Source: Bacteroidota bacterium (GTDB lineage: Bacteria; Bacteroidota; Ignavibacteria; Ignavibacteriales; Ignavibacteriaceae). From it: a stretch of DNA of 13,897 bases. This document shows, one piece after another, positions 8,080 to 13,897 of this stretch; position 1 is the stretch's first letter; each line of letters opens with the position of its first letter. The position numbers and the translations under genes are program-made. The stretch covers positions 1-13,897 of the forward strand of contig JAEYUD010000191.1 of assembly GCA_023433685.1 (NCBI GenBank). Direction: 5' to 3'. The notes beneath the pieces are model-generated. The model saw only the letters and a program-made list of their open reading frames with translations, was not told the origin of the DNA and made no database searches.

Positions 8080-8116
8080 AAAAAAAGAGGCTTCCGGGTG
8101 GAGAGCCTCTTTTTTT
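8080..8116. terminator. Bidirectional intrinsic terminator between ADH and mdh
   Basis: A perfect 13-bp stem (8080-8092 with 8104-8116) has an 11-nt loop. Its GC core is GAGGCT/AGCCTC, flanked by A and T runs on both sides, so it gives a hairpin plus U-tract whichever strand is transcribed. It lies between the convergent ADH stop (8062) and mdh stop (8134). Confidence 0.9.
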
Positions 8117-8133
8117 ATAATTTGATCCAAAGA

Positions 8134-9060
8134 TCACATGTTCAGTTTTTGAATGTTTGATTTAACATCATTGGCTGACCGGTGAAGTTCTGCAAGTTCC
8201 TGATCAGTAAGTTTCAGCTCGATTATCTTTTCGATACCGTTGCTGCCAAGCTGTACAGGTACACCAACATACATTCCATCCAAACCATACTCACCTTCAA
8301 GATAAGCAGCACAGGGGAGAATCCTCTGTCTGTTCTTTACGATGGCATCAACCATTTCAACGGCAGAGGAGGAGGGGGCATAGTAAGCACTGCCTGTTTT
8401 CAGGTAGTTAACTATCTCTATCCCGCCATTTCGTGCCCTGTCAACTAATTGAGCAATTCTTTCTTCAGGGATGAGTTCTGATATTGGAATACCGGAAACA
8501 GTGGAGTATCTTACAAGGGGAACCATCGAATCGCCGTGACCACCAAGAACGAGAGCCTGCACATCCTTTACGGAGACGTTCAGTTCCTTCGCTATGAAAA
8601 GACGGAAACGGGCGGAGTCGAGAATACCAGCCATACCAACCACGCGATTTTTTGGGAAGTTACTTTTCTTCATGGCTACCCAAGTCATAACATCCAGCGG
8701 ATTGGAAACAACCACTATCACCGAATTGGGTGAACCGGTTACTACCTGTTCAGTTACAGAACCGACGATCTCGGCATTTTTCATCAGGAGATCATCACGG
8801 GTCATACCGGGTTTTCTCGCGAGACCCGCGGTAATAACAACTATGTCAGAACCTTCGGTATCTTTGTAGTCGTTTGTACCAATAACCGCGCTGTCGAAAT
8901 CTTCGACAGGAGCGCTCTCCCACATGTCAAGACCTTTACCTTGCGGAATGCCTTCAATTACATCAAGCAGAACAACATTCTCAGCGAGGTGTTTCTCCGC
9001 AATCCTCTGAGCGGCTGTAGCGCCCACGTTACCGGCGCCGACAACGGTGATCTTCTTCAT
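8134..9060 (-). CDS. mdh: Malate dehydrogenase, LDH-like NAD-dependent type
   Basis: This 308-residue cytoplasmic enzyme of the TCA cycle oxidises malate to oxaloacetate, or runs in reverse in reductive pathways. It begins with a Rossmann fold: GAGNVG at 8-13 and Asp33 at the end of strand 2, which specifies NAD. The active-site loop reads RKPGMTR (82-88); Arg82 at the specificity position indicates malate rather than lactate. Also visible are Asn120 (VSNPLD), Asp148 and Arg151 (LDSARFR), and catalytic His175 (GGHGD). Length is typical for the tetrameric LDH-like MDHs of Chlorobi, Chloroflexi and Bacilli. The gene is last in rplU-rpmA-mdh, 6 nt after the rpmA stop. Its AGGAGA ribosome site (complement of 9071-9076) lies within the end of rpmA, so translation may be coupled. 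The shared terminator at 8080-8116 ends the operon. Confidence 0.96.
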   Translation of the reverse strand: MKKITVVGAGNVGATAAQRIAEKHLAENVVLLDVIEGIPQGKGLDMWESAPVEDFDSAVIGTNDYKDTEGSDIVVITAGLARKPGMTRDDLLMKNAEIVGSVTEQVVTGSPNSVIVVVSNPLDVMTWVAMKKSNFPKNRVVGMAGILDSARFRLFIAKELNVSVKDVQALVLGGHGDSMVPLVRYSTVSGIPISELIPEERIAQLVDRARNGGIEIVNYLKTGSAYYAPSSSAVEMVDAIVKNRQRILPCAAYLEGEYGLDGMYVGVPVQLGSNGIEKIIELKLTDQELAELHRSANDVKSNIQKLNM

Positions 9061-9066
9061 ATTATT

Positions 9067-9336
9067 TTATTCTCCTGATTCAACGGGAGGAATAATAGAA
9101 ACAAACTGACGATCGTTTGCTCTTGCTCTAAACTGTACGGTACCGTCGGTAAGAGCGAAAAGGGTATCATCCTTTCCTTTACCAACATTCAGACCCGGAT
9201 GGAATTTAGTGCCTCTCTGGCGAACGATGATCGAACCGGCTTCAACAAACTGACCGCCGAAAGCTTTAACGCCCAGTCTCTGGGCATTACTCTCTCTGCC
9301 GTTCTTGGTAGATCCTTGTCCTTTTTTATGTGCCAT
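9067..9336 (-). CDS. rpmA: 50S ribosomal protein L27
   Basis: This 89-residue protein has the L27 hallmark N-terminus MAHKKGQGSTKNGR, which reaches toward the peptidyl transferase centre, then the conserved FGGQFV, GSIIVRQRGT, FHPG and VGKGKDDTLFAL segments. It begins directly with the mature sequence and lacks the cleaved N-terminal extension of Firmicutes. The start is supported by AAGGAG (complement of 9343-9348), 6 nt upstream. It follows rplU by 10 nt, the conserved bacterial L21-L27 pair. Confidence 0.98.
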   Translation of the reverse strand: MAHKKGQGSTKNGRESNAQRLGVKAFGGQFVEAGSIIVRQRGTKFHPGLNVGKGKDDTLFALTDGTVQFRARANDRQFVSIIPPVESGE

Positions 9337-9346
9337 TACTAACTCC

Positions 9347-9655
9347 TTATCCGATTTTTAAGATTTCAATTCTGGTAAGATGTTGTCTGTGTCCGTTCAG
9401 TTTGTCATAGTCTTTGCGTCTTTTCTTTTTGAAGACGAGAACTTTGTCATCTTTAACGTGAGTGAGGACTTTAGCGGTAACTTTTAAGCCGTCCACATAG
9501 GGCTTGCCAACTTTAACGCCGGCGTCGTCAGAGTAAAGAAGTACATTTTCGAATACAACTTCACTGTCAGGCACAGCGTTCAGAAGTGAGACATAATGTT
9601 TCTCATTTTCTGAAACTTTAAACTGCTGTCCTGCGATATCTACAACTGCAAACAT
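9347..9655 (-). CDS. rplU: 50S ribosomal protein L21
   Basis: This 102-residue protein matches L21 over its full length: FAVVDIAGQQFKV at the N-terminus, a central VKVGKPYVDG, and the basic C-terminal segment KKKRRKDYDKLNGHRQ followed by LTRIEI, which contacts 23S rRNA. The start is supported by AAAGGA (complement of 9661-9666), 5 nt upstream. It is the first gene of the rplU-rpmA-mdh operon. The promoter should lie in the 215-bp region shared with the divergent pyrophosphatase gene. Confidence 0.97.
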   Translation of the reverse strand: MFAVVDIAGQQFKVSENEKHYVSLLNAVPDSEVVFENVLLYSDDAGVKVGKPYVDGLKVTAKVLTHVKDDKVLVFKKKRRKDYDKLNGHRQHLTRIEILKIG

Positions 9656-9698
9656 TGCGGTCCTTTATGGTTAGTAAATAAACATTTTTAACAGAATA

Positions 9699-9706
9699 CA
9701 AAAATA
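9699..9706 (-). promoter_or_regulatory. Candidate TAnnTTTG -7 element for the rplU-rpmA-mdh operon
   Basis: On the minus strand this reads TATTTTTG, an exact TAnnTTTG match, 43 nt upstream of the rplU start codon. That would give a leader of about 35 nt. No clear TTG/TTTG -33 element lies at the usual distance, so the call is tentative. Confidence 0.4.
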
Positions 9707-9719
9707 ACCATTTGCTACC

Positions 9720-9739
9720 TAAAAGAAAAATTTCTTTTA
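9720..9739. repeat. AT-rich inverted repeat in the rplU/hppA divergent intergenic region
   Basis: Arms TAAAAGAAA (9720-9728) and TTTCTTTTA (9731-9739) are perfectly complementary around a 2-nt centre. The site lies between the two candidate -7 elements for rplU and hppA, where a dimeric regulator could act on both promoters. It has no GC core, so it is unlikely to be a terminator. The remainder of the 215-bp intergenic region shows no small gene that I can support. Confidence 0.4.
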
Positions 9740-9770
9740 AAGAACCCTTTTTAGTTTCTTGAAAATGTAA

Positions 9771-9778
9771 TAATTTTG
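9771..9778 (+). promoter_or_regulatory. Candidate TAnnTTTG -7 element for hppA
   Basis: This reads TAATTTTG, an exact TAnnTTTG match, 92 nt upstream of the hppA start, implying a leader of about 85 nt. Upstream DNA is T-rich, but no well-placed TTTG is present. A sigma70-like alternative (TAAAAT at 9822-9827) lacks a -35 element. Confidence 0.35.
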
Positions 9779-9870
9779 ACACCGGATTTTTGCCTCAACT
9801 TCCCAACGACAATAACGCGACTAAAATAGCCTAAAACACATAACTAATCGATTAACCTTTACGAGGTCAC

Positions 9871-12267
9871 ATGTTCAAAAAACTTTACATCCCGGTATCA
9901 TTGCTGCTGTTAACAGCCCAGGCGAGCGCGAGTGAAGCCGAGTTGAAAATCCCGGCTTTGAACCCCGGGCAAAATACCCTCCTTTATTGGGGTTTGCTTG
10001 TATGTTTGTTTGGTATCCTGTTTGGGATATATCAGTACCGGAAAGTTAAGGCTCTCAGAGCACACAAGCTGATGCTTGATGTCGCGCAAGTCATTTTTGA
10101 GACGAGCAAGACGTATCTTTTGCAGCAAGGGAAGTTTCTGGCGATACTTTTCGCGTTCATTGCTGTATGCGTCGCGTTTTATTTTGGGTTCCTTCAAGGC
10201 TATCCAGTGGGGAACGTGCTTTTTATTCTGGGTTGGACGGTTGTGGGTATTCTGGGCTCTTACAGCGTGGCATGGTTCGGTATCAGAATGAACACCCTCG
10301 CGAATTCGAGAATGGCATTCGCTTCTTTAGAACGGAAGCCAATTAAACTTTTGAACATACCCCTTGATTCAGGTATGAGCATCGGCGTGATGCTTATTTG
10401 CGTTGAATTGGTGATGATGCTCATTATTCTGCTTTTTGTCCCGAGGCATCTCGCGGGCCCCAGTTTTATTGGTTTCGCGATAGGTGAATCTCTCGGCGCC
10501 AGCGCGCTCAGGATCGCCGGTTGTATTTTTACCAAGATCGCTGATATCGGAAGTGATCTTATGAAGATCGTATTCAAAATTAAAGAAGATGATCCGAGAA
10601 ACCCGGGTGTGATCGCGGACTGCACAGGTGACAACGCGGGCGACAGCGTTGGCCCAACCGCGGATGGTTTCGAAACTTATGGTGTCACAGGTGTGGCGCT
10701 TATCAGTTTCATTGTGCTTGCAGTGGGGTCGGAAGATTATCAGAAAGAACTTCTGACCTGGATCTTCGTTATGAGGATACTCATGATCATCACTTCAATA
10801 GTGGCATTCGGACTTAACAGGGCGATCAGCAGCCTGATGTACGGTAAAACCGATGAACTCGATTTTGAGAAGCCACTTACAAATCTTGTTTGGATCACCT
10901 CTATCCTTTCGATAGCGGTAACATTTCTGATAAGCAAGGTTCTTATTGGCCACCTGCCCGATAATCTGTGGGTAACGCTTTCAGTAATAATTAGTTGCGG
11001 AACTCTGGGTGCAGCGCTTATACCTGAGTTCACAAAGATTTTCACGAGCACCAAATCGAAGCACGTTGCGGAGATAGTTGCCGCCTCACGCGAAGGGGGA
11101 CCATCCCTGAATATTCTTTCAGGTTTTGTGGCAGGAAACTTCAGCGCCTTCTGGAAAGGGATGCTTTTTATTTTTCTTATGTTCCTTTCTTTTGTTGCAT
11201 CCAAAAGCATTCCTGACGGCATGATGGCATACCAGGCGATCTTCGCGTTCGGACTTGTAGCCTTTGGCATGCTGGGAATGGGCCCCGTGACCATCGCTGT
11301 TGACAGTTATGGACCAGTTACCGATAACGCGCAGTCGATCTATGAACTTTCATTGATCGAAGAGCAGAAAAATGTGAGCGCGGAGATCGAGAAGGATTTT
11401 GGCTTTTCCCCTGATTTTGAGAAAGCCAAGCATTACCTTGAAGCAAATGACGGCGCGGGTAACACATTTAAAGCCACCGCGAAACCGGTTCTGATCGGTA
11501 CCGCAGTAGTAGGTGCCACCACGATGATCTTTTCACTGATTCTGGTTATCAAGCAGACACTTGGGATTGAACCCGAGTCATTGCTCAGTCTGCTTAATCC
11601 CTATACAATCTTTGGATTGATCGCCGGAGGTTCGGTGGTTTACTGGTTTACCGGAGCCTCAAGTCAGGCGGTTACCACCGGCGCGTACAGGGCTGTTGAG
11701 TATATCAAAAAGAACATCAATCTCGATGAGACAGCTGAAAAGAGTGCCTCGATAGAAAACTCGAAAGAGGTTGTAAAAATTTGCACGCAGTACGCGCAGA
11801 CAGGAATGTTCAACATTTTCGTTGCTGTCTTCAGCTTCGCGCTCGCTTTCGCGTTTCTTTCCGCGCCCGCACACGGTGACAAGCAACCGGTTGCATTTTT
11901 CGTCAGTTTTCTGATCTCTATTGCTATTTTTGGTCTGTCACAGGCAGTATTCATGGCAAATGCCGGTGGTGCCTGGGACAATGCCAAAAAATATGTGGAA
12001 GTGGAACTGAAAGAGAAAGGTACACCTCTTCATGACGCGACAGTGGTTGGCGATACTGTTGGTGATCCATACAAGGATACATCATCAGTCGCGTTAAATC
12101 CGGTGATCAAATTTACAACTCTGTTCGGTTTGCTCGCCATGGAGATCGCCATTGAGGAGAGCTTCCGCGATACAGCTCCGTATGTCGGGGTACTTTTCCT
12201 GGCAGTAGCGCTTGTATTCGTTTGGAGATCATTCTATTCAATGCGGATAGTTAAAAAAGGAAGTTAA
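9871..12267 (+). CDS. hppA: Membrane-bound pyrophosphatase, proton pump (divergent, K+-independent type predicted)
   Basis: This 798-residue integral membrane enzyme couples hydrolysis of PPi to cation export across the cytoplasmic membrane. Catalytic blocks are in the expected order: EDDPRNPGVIAD (239-250) continuing into CTGDNAGD (251-258) and SVGPTADGFETY (259-270); DSYGPVTDNA (478-487); GNTFKATAK (530-538); GGAWDNAKKY (699-708); and VVGDTVGDPYKDTSS (725-739). The Asp/Asn/Lys positions that bind Mg and PPi appear present. Lys534 sits where canonical K+-independent enzymes have Lys and K+-dependent ones have Ala. The active-site loop differs from the usual DNVGDNVGD and AGMGAD forms, which fits the described divergent subfamily of Na+-regulated proton pumps (for example in Chlorobium). 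Residues 1-21 look like a signal peptide ending in AQASA. GAGGT at 9863-9867 precedes the ATG. The ion specificity is inferred. Confidence 0.93.
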   Translation: MFKKLYIPVSLLLLTAQASASEAELKIPALNPGQNTLLYWGLLVCLFGILFGIYQYRKVKALRAHKLMLDVAQVIFETSKTYLLQQGKFLAILFAFIAVCVAFYFGFLQGYPVGNVLFILGWTVVGILGSYSVAWFGIRMNTLANSRMAFASLERKPIKLLNIPLDSGMSIGVMLICVELVMMLIILLFVPRHLAGPSFIGFAIGESLGASALRIAGCIFTKIADIGSDLMKIVFKIKEDDPRNPGVIADCTGDNAGDSVGPTADGFETYGVTGVALISFIVLAVGSEDYQKELLTWIFVMRILMIITSIVAFGLNRAISSLMYGKTDELDFEKPLTNLVWITSILSIAVTFLISKVLIGHLPDNLWVTLSVIISCGTLGAALIPEFTKIFTSTKSKHVAEIVAASREGGPSLNILSGFVAGNFSAFWKGMLFIFLMFLSFVASKSIPDGMMAYQAIFAFGLVAFGMLGMGPVTIAVDSYGPVTDNAQSIYELSLIEEQKNVSAEIEKDFGFSPDFEKAKHYLEANDGAGNTFKATAKPVLIGTAVVGATTMIFSLILVIKQTLGIEPESLLSLLNPYTIFGLIAGGSVVYWFTGASSQAVTTGAYRAVEYIKKNINLDETAEKSASIENSKEVVKICTQYAQTGMFNIFVAVFSFALAFAFLSAPAHGDKQPVAFFVSFLISIAIFGLSQAVFMANAGGAWDNAKKYVEVELKEKGTPLHDATVVGDTVGDPYKDTSSVALNPVIKFTTLFGLLAMEIAIEESFRDTAPYVGVLFLAVALVFVWRSFYSMRIVKKGS
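12253..12267 (+). repeat. 15-bp direct repeat, copy 1 (overlaps hppA stop codon)
   Basis: AAAAAAGGAAGTTAA here recurs exactly at 12361-12375, 108 bp downstream. This copy encodes the last residues and stop of HppA; the second copy supplies the ribosome site of the acyl-CoA synthetase. It could be a small duplication or coincidence. Confidence 0.6.
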
Positions 12268-12279
12268 AATTGTTGATGT

Positions 12280-12306
12280 GGAGCTGTCTTGTGAAAGGGC
12301 AGCTCC
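12280..12306 (+). terminator. Hairpin after hppA, possible weak terminator
   Basis: GGAGCTGTC (12280-12288) pairs with GGCAGCTCC (12298-12306) through 9 bp including one G-T pair, with a 9-nt loop. Only two T residues follow, so it is not a strong intrinsic terminator. It may attenuate read-through or protect the hppA 3' end. It starts 12 nt after the hppA stop. Confidence 0.5.
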
Positions 12307-12360
12307 TTCCGGCAAAATCCAGATCGCCGGTATTGTTATTTTGTCATCATAAATACTGTA

Positions 12361-12375
12361 AAAAAAGGAAGTTAA
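12361..12375 (+). repeat. 15-bp direct repeat, copy 2, containing the ribosome binding site of the acyl-CoA synthetase
   Basis: This copy is identical to 12253-12267. Its AAGGAAG core lies about 5 nt before the TTG codon at 12377, so it also serves as the Shine-Dalgarno sequence that decides this start. Confidence 0.6.
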
Positions 12376-12376
12376 G

Positions 12377-13897
12377 TTGAAATTTCAGAGCAGACAGAAA
12401 ACAGCGATTGTCTGGAAAGACCGGAAGATATCTTACGATGAATTCTACAGGCAAGGTAATTACTATGCTTCGTTATACTCCGACTTAAAACCTGACAAGA
12501 TCGCGATTTTTTCGCCAAACAGGCCCGAATGGGTTTTTGCCTTTTATTCAGGCTGGATAAATGACACGATACCTGTCCCTATCGATTTCATGTCTCAACC
12601 TTCCGAAGTCGCTTATATCCTCAATGATAGCAGACCGGGAGTGATCTTTATATCGTCGGAGAATCTTGAGATGTTTTCGAAGATCGAACCGCTTCTCGAG
12701 TTCAAAATAAAGGTATTTGTATTTGAGAACATCCCCGATGAACATCAAAAGTATGAACCCGCGGTTTTTGATCAGCAGGATCAAAATAAAGTCGCGGTAA
12801 TTACTTATACATCCGGAACAACGGGTTATCCCAAGGGTGTAATGCTCACCTTTGATAACATTATGTACAATATCGACGCTGTCAGCAATCAGGTGCCAAT
12901 TTTCACCCCAGAGAGGGTGACTCTTGCCCTTCTGCCGATGCACCACATCCTTCCTCTTGTCGGGTCGTTCATTGCCCCTTTGTATGCCGGAGGAACGATC
13001 GCGTTCTCTCCTTCAATGGTATCTGACGATATAATTGCCACACTTCAGAACAATGGCGTGGCAATAATGATCGGTGTGCCAAGATTATATGAGGCGATAA
13101 GAAAGGGGATAATGGACAAAATAAATGCTAGCCCCGTTGCTAAATCCCTCTTCTCTGTTGCAAAAGCTGTGAATTCGAAAGAATTTTCAAAGAAAATATT
13201 TGGTACCGTCCACAAAAAGTTCGGTGGTAAAGTCGAATTTATGGTATGTGGCGGCGCGAAGCTGAATGAAGAAGTGGCGAGTGACTACAAGACTCTCGGT
13301 TTCGAAATGCTCGAGGGATACGGTATGACAGAATGCGCTCCGATGATCACCTTCACCCGTCCGGGGAAGTGGAAGATCGGTTCAGCCGGACAGCTTCTTT
13401 CCGGTATCCTTCTTGAAACCCGGGATGGCGAAATTTTCGTGAAGGGCCGTAACGTAATGAAGGGCTATTACAACAAACCTGAAGCAACAGCGGAGGTGCT
13501 GCAGGATGGCTGGCTCCGTACCGGTGATATTGGCCATCTCGATGAAGAAGGATTCATTCACATCACGGGCAGATCAAAGGAGATTATAATCCTCTCAAAC
13601 GGAAAGAATATCTCCCCTGAAGAGATTGAAGGAAAGTTGAAAGAAACCTCTGATTACGTTTCTGAAGTGGCCGCATTTGCTGAAAACGACAGTATTTCAG
13701 TAGCCATTTACCCGAATTTCAAGAAACTTGCAGAAAAAAACATCCACAATTATGAGGAAACATTCAGATGGGAAGTGATCGACAAATACAACAAGACCGC
13801 CCACCCCTCGAAGAAAGTGGCGAAATTTGTCCTCTTTAAAGAAGAACTTCCCAAAACCCGTCTCGGAAAAATTCAGCGGTTCAAGATAGCTGGTATG
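12377..13897 (+). CDS. AMP-binding acyl-CoA synthetase (long-chain fatty acid-CoA ligase family), 3' end outside window
   Basis: The frame is open for 507 codons to the window edge without a stop. This ANL-superfamily enzyme activates a carboxylate with ATP to an acyl-adenylate, then forms a thioester with CoA (or a carrier protein), releasing AMP and PPi. Motifs in order are the phosphate-binding loop YTSGTTGYPKG (144-154), LPMHH, the adenine-binding EGYGMTE (313-319), ribose-binding Asp384 in GWLRTGDIG, the hinge GRSKE (398-402), the GKNISPEEIE segment, and the C-terminal catalytic Lys498 in TRLGK. Both N- and C-terminal subdomains are therefore nearly complete. The start is TTG 12377: an in-frame TAA lies at 12359-12361, AAGGAAG is 5 nt upstream, and the first in-frame ATG would delete about 70 conserved residues. 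The fatty acyl substrate is inferred from LPMHH and overall similarity; an acyl-ACP synthetase or a C-terminal fusion domain beyond the edge is possible. Confidence 0.92.
   Translation, partial: MKFQSRQKTAIVWKDRKISYDEFYRQGNYYASLYSDLKPDKIAIFSPNRPEWVFAFYSGWINDTIPVPIDFMSQPSEVAYILNDSRPGVIFISSENLEMFSKIEPLLEFKIKVFVFENIPDEHQKYEPAVFDQQDQNKVAVITYTSGTTGYPKGVMLTFDNIMYNIDAVSNQVPIFTPERVTLALLPMHHILPLVGSFIAPLYAGGTIAFSPSMVSDDIIATLQNNGVAIMIGVPRLYEAIRKGIMDKINASPVAKSLFSVAKAVNSKEFSKKIFGTVHKKFGGKVEFMVCGGAKLNEEVASDYKTLGFEMLEGYGMTECAPMITFTRPGKWKIGSAGQLLSGILLETRDGEIFVKGRNVMKGYYNKPEATAEVLQDGWLRTGDIGHLDEEGFIHITGRSKEIIILSNGKNISPEEIEGKLKETSDYVSEVAAFAENDSISVAIYPNFKKLAEKNIHNYEETFRWEVIDKYNKTAHPSKKVAKFVLFKEELPKTRLGKIQRFKIAGM

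Noticed and set aside
9776..9781. TTGACA as a -35 element for hppA
   Set aside because: The hexamer is perfect, but the position 17 bp downstream reads CTTCCC, which is no -10 element.
9822..9827. TAAAAT as a sigma70 -10 box for hppA
   Set aside because: No acceptable -35 hexamer lies 16-18 bp upstream, and AT-rich hexamers of this sort are common here.
10740..11294. 184-codon minus-strand open frame opposite hppA
   Set aside because: It is an antisense shadow of a highly conserved coding region, with no ribosome site or domain.
12548..12946. 132-codon minus-strand open frame near the right end
   Set aside because: It covers the conserved N-terminal half of the acyl-CoA synthetase, including its phosphate-binding loop on the other strand, so it is a shadow.

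Overview
The window reads as a stretch of chromosome from a bacterium of the FCB superphylum, most likely the Ignavibacteria/Chlorobi side of Bacteroidota. This is inferred from several things: the type of membrane pyrophosphatase, an LDH-like malate dehydrogenase, FN3-rich surface proteins, TAnnTTTG-type promoter candidates, and moderate GC (about 45%, by eye). It is gene-dense. Nothing suggests recent transfer: I see no IS element, phage gene, tRNA, rRNA or CRISPR array.

Layout. (1) Nt 1-5271, plus strand, closely spaced (gaps of 14 and 11 nt): the 3' part of a gene for an Ig-like/FN3 repeat protein; a 1120-residue multi-PAS hybrid sensor protein whose histidine-kinase ATPase core has lost its nucleotide-binding boxes while its C-terminal receiver domain looks intact; and a DPM1-like family 2 glycosyltransferase. 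(2) Nt 5286-6953, minus strand, convergent with the above: an ArnT/PMT-like polytopic glycosyltransferase. (3) Nt 7058-8062, plus strand: a zinc-dependent CAD-family alcohol dehydrogenase, followed by a strong hairpin terminator shared with the next, convergent operon. (4) Nt 8134-9655, minus strand: rplU-rpmA-mdh (ribosomal proteins L21 and L27, then malate dehydrogenase) with 6-10 nt spacers. (5) Nt 9871-12267, plus strand: a membrane-bound proton pyrophosphatase, followed by a weak hairpin. (6) Nt 12377 to the right edge: an acyl-CoA synthetase (AMP-binding) gene that starts at TTG and runs out of the window.

How the genes may work together. The GT2 and the ArnT-like enzyme are plausible maker and user of a polyprenyl-phosphate sugar. 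The acyl-CoA synthetase releases pyrophosphate, which the neighbouring pyrophosphatase could use for proton pumping; this is inference from neighbouring positions only. Malate dehydrogenase is apparently co-transcribed with ribosomal protein genes. The best candidates for unusual biology are the kinase-dead PAS/receiver protein and the divergent pyrophosphatase.
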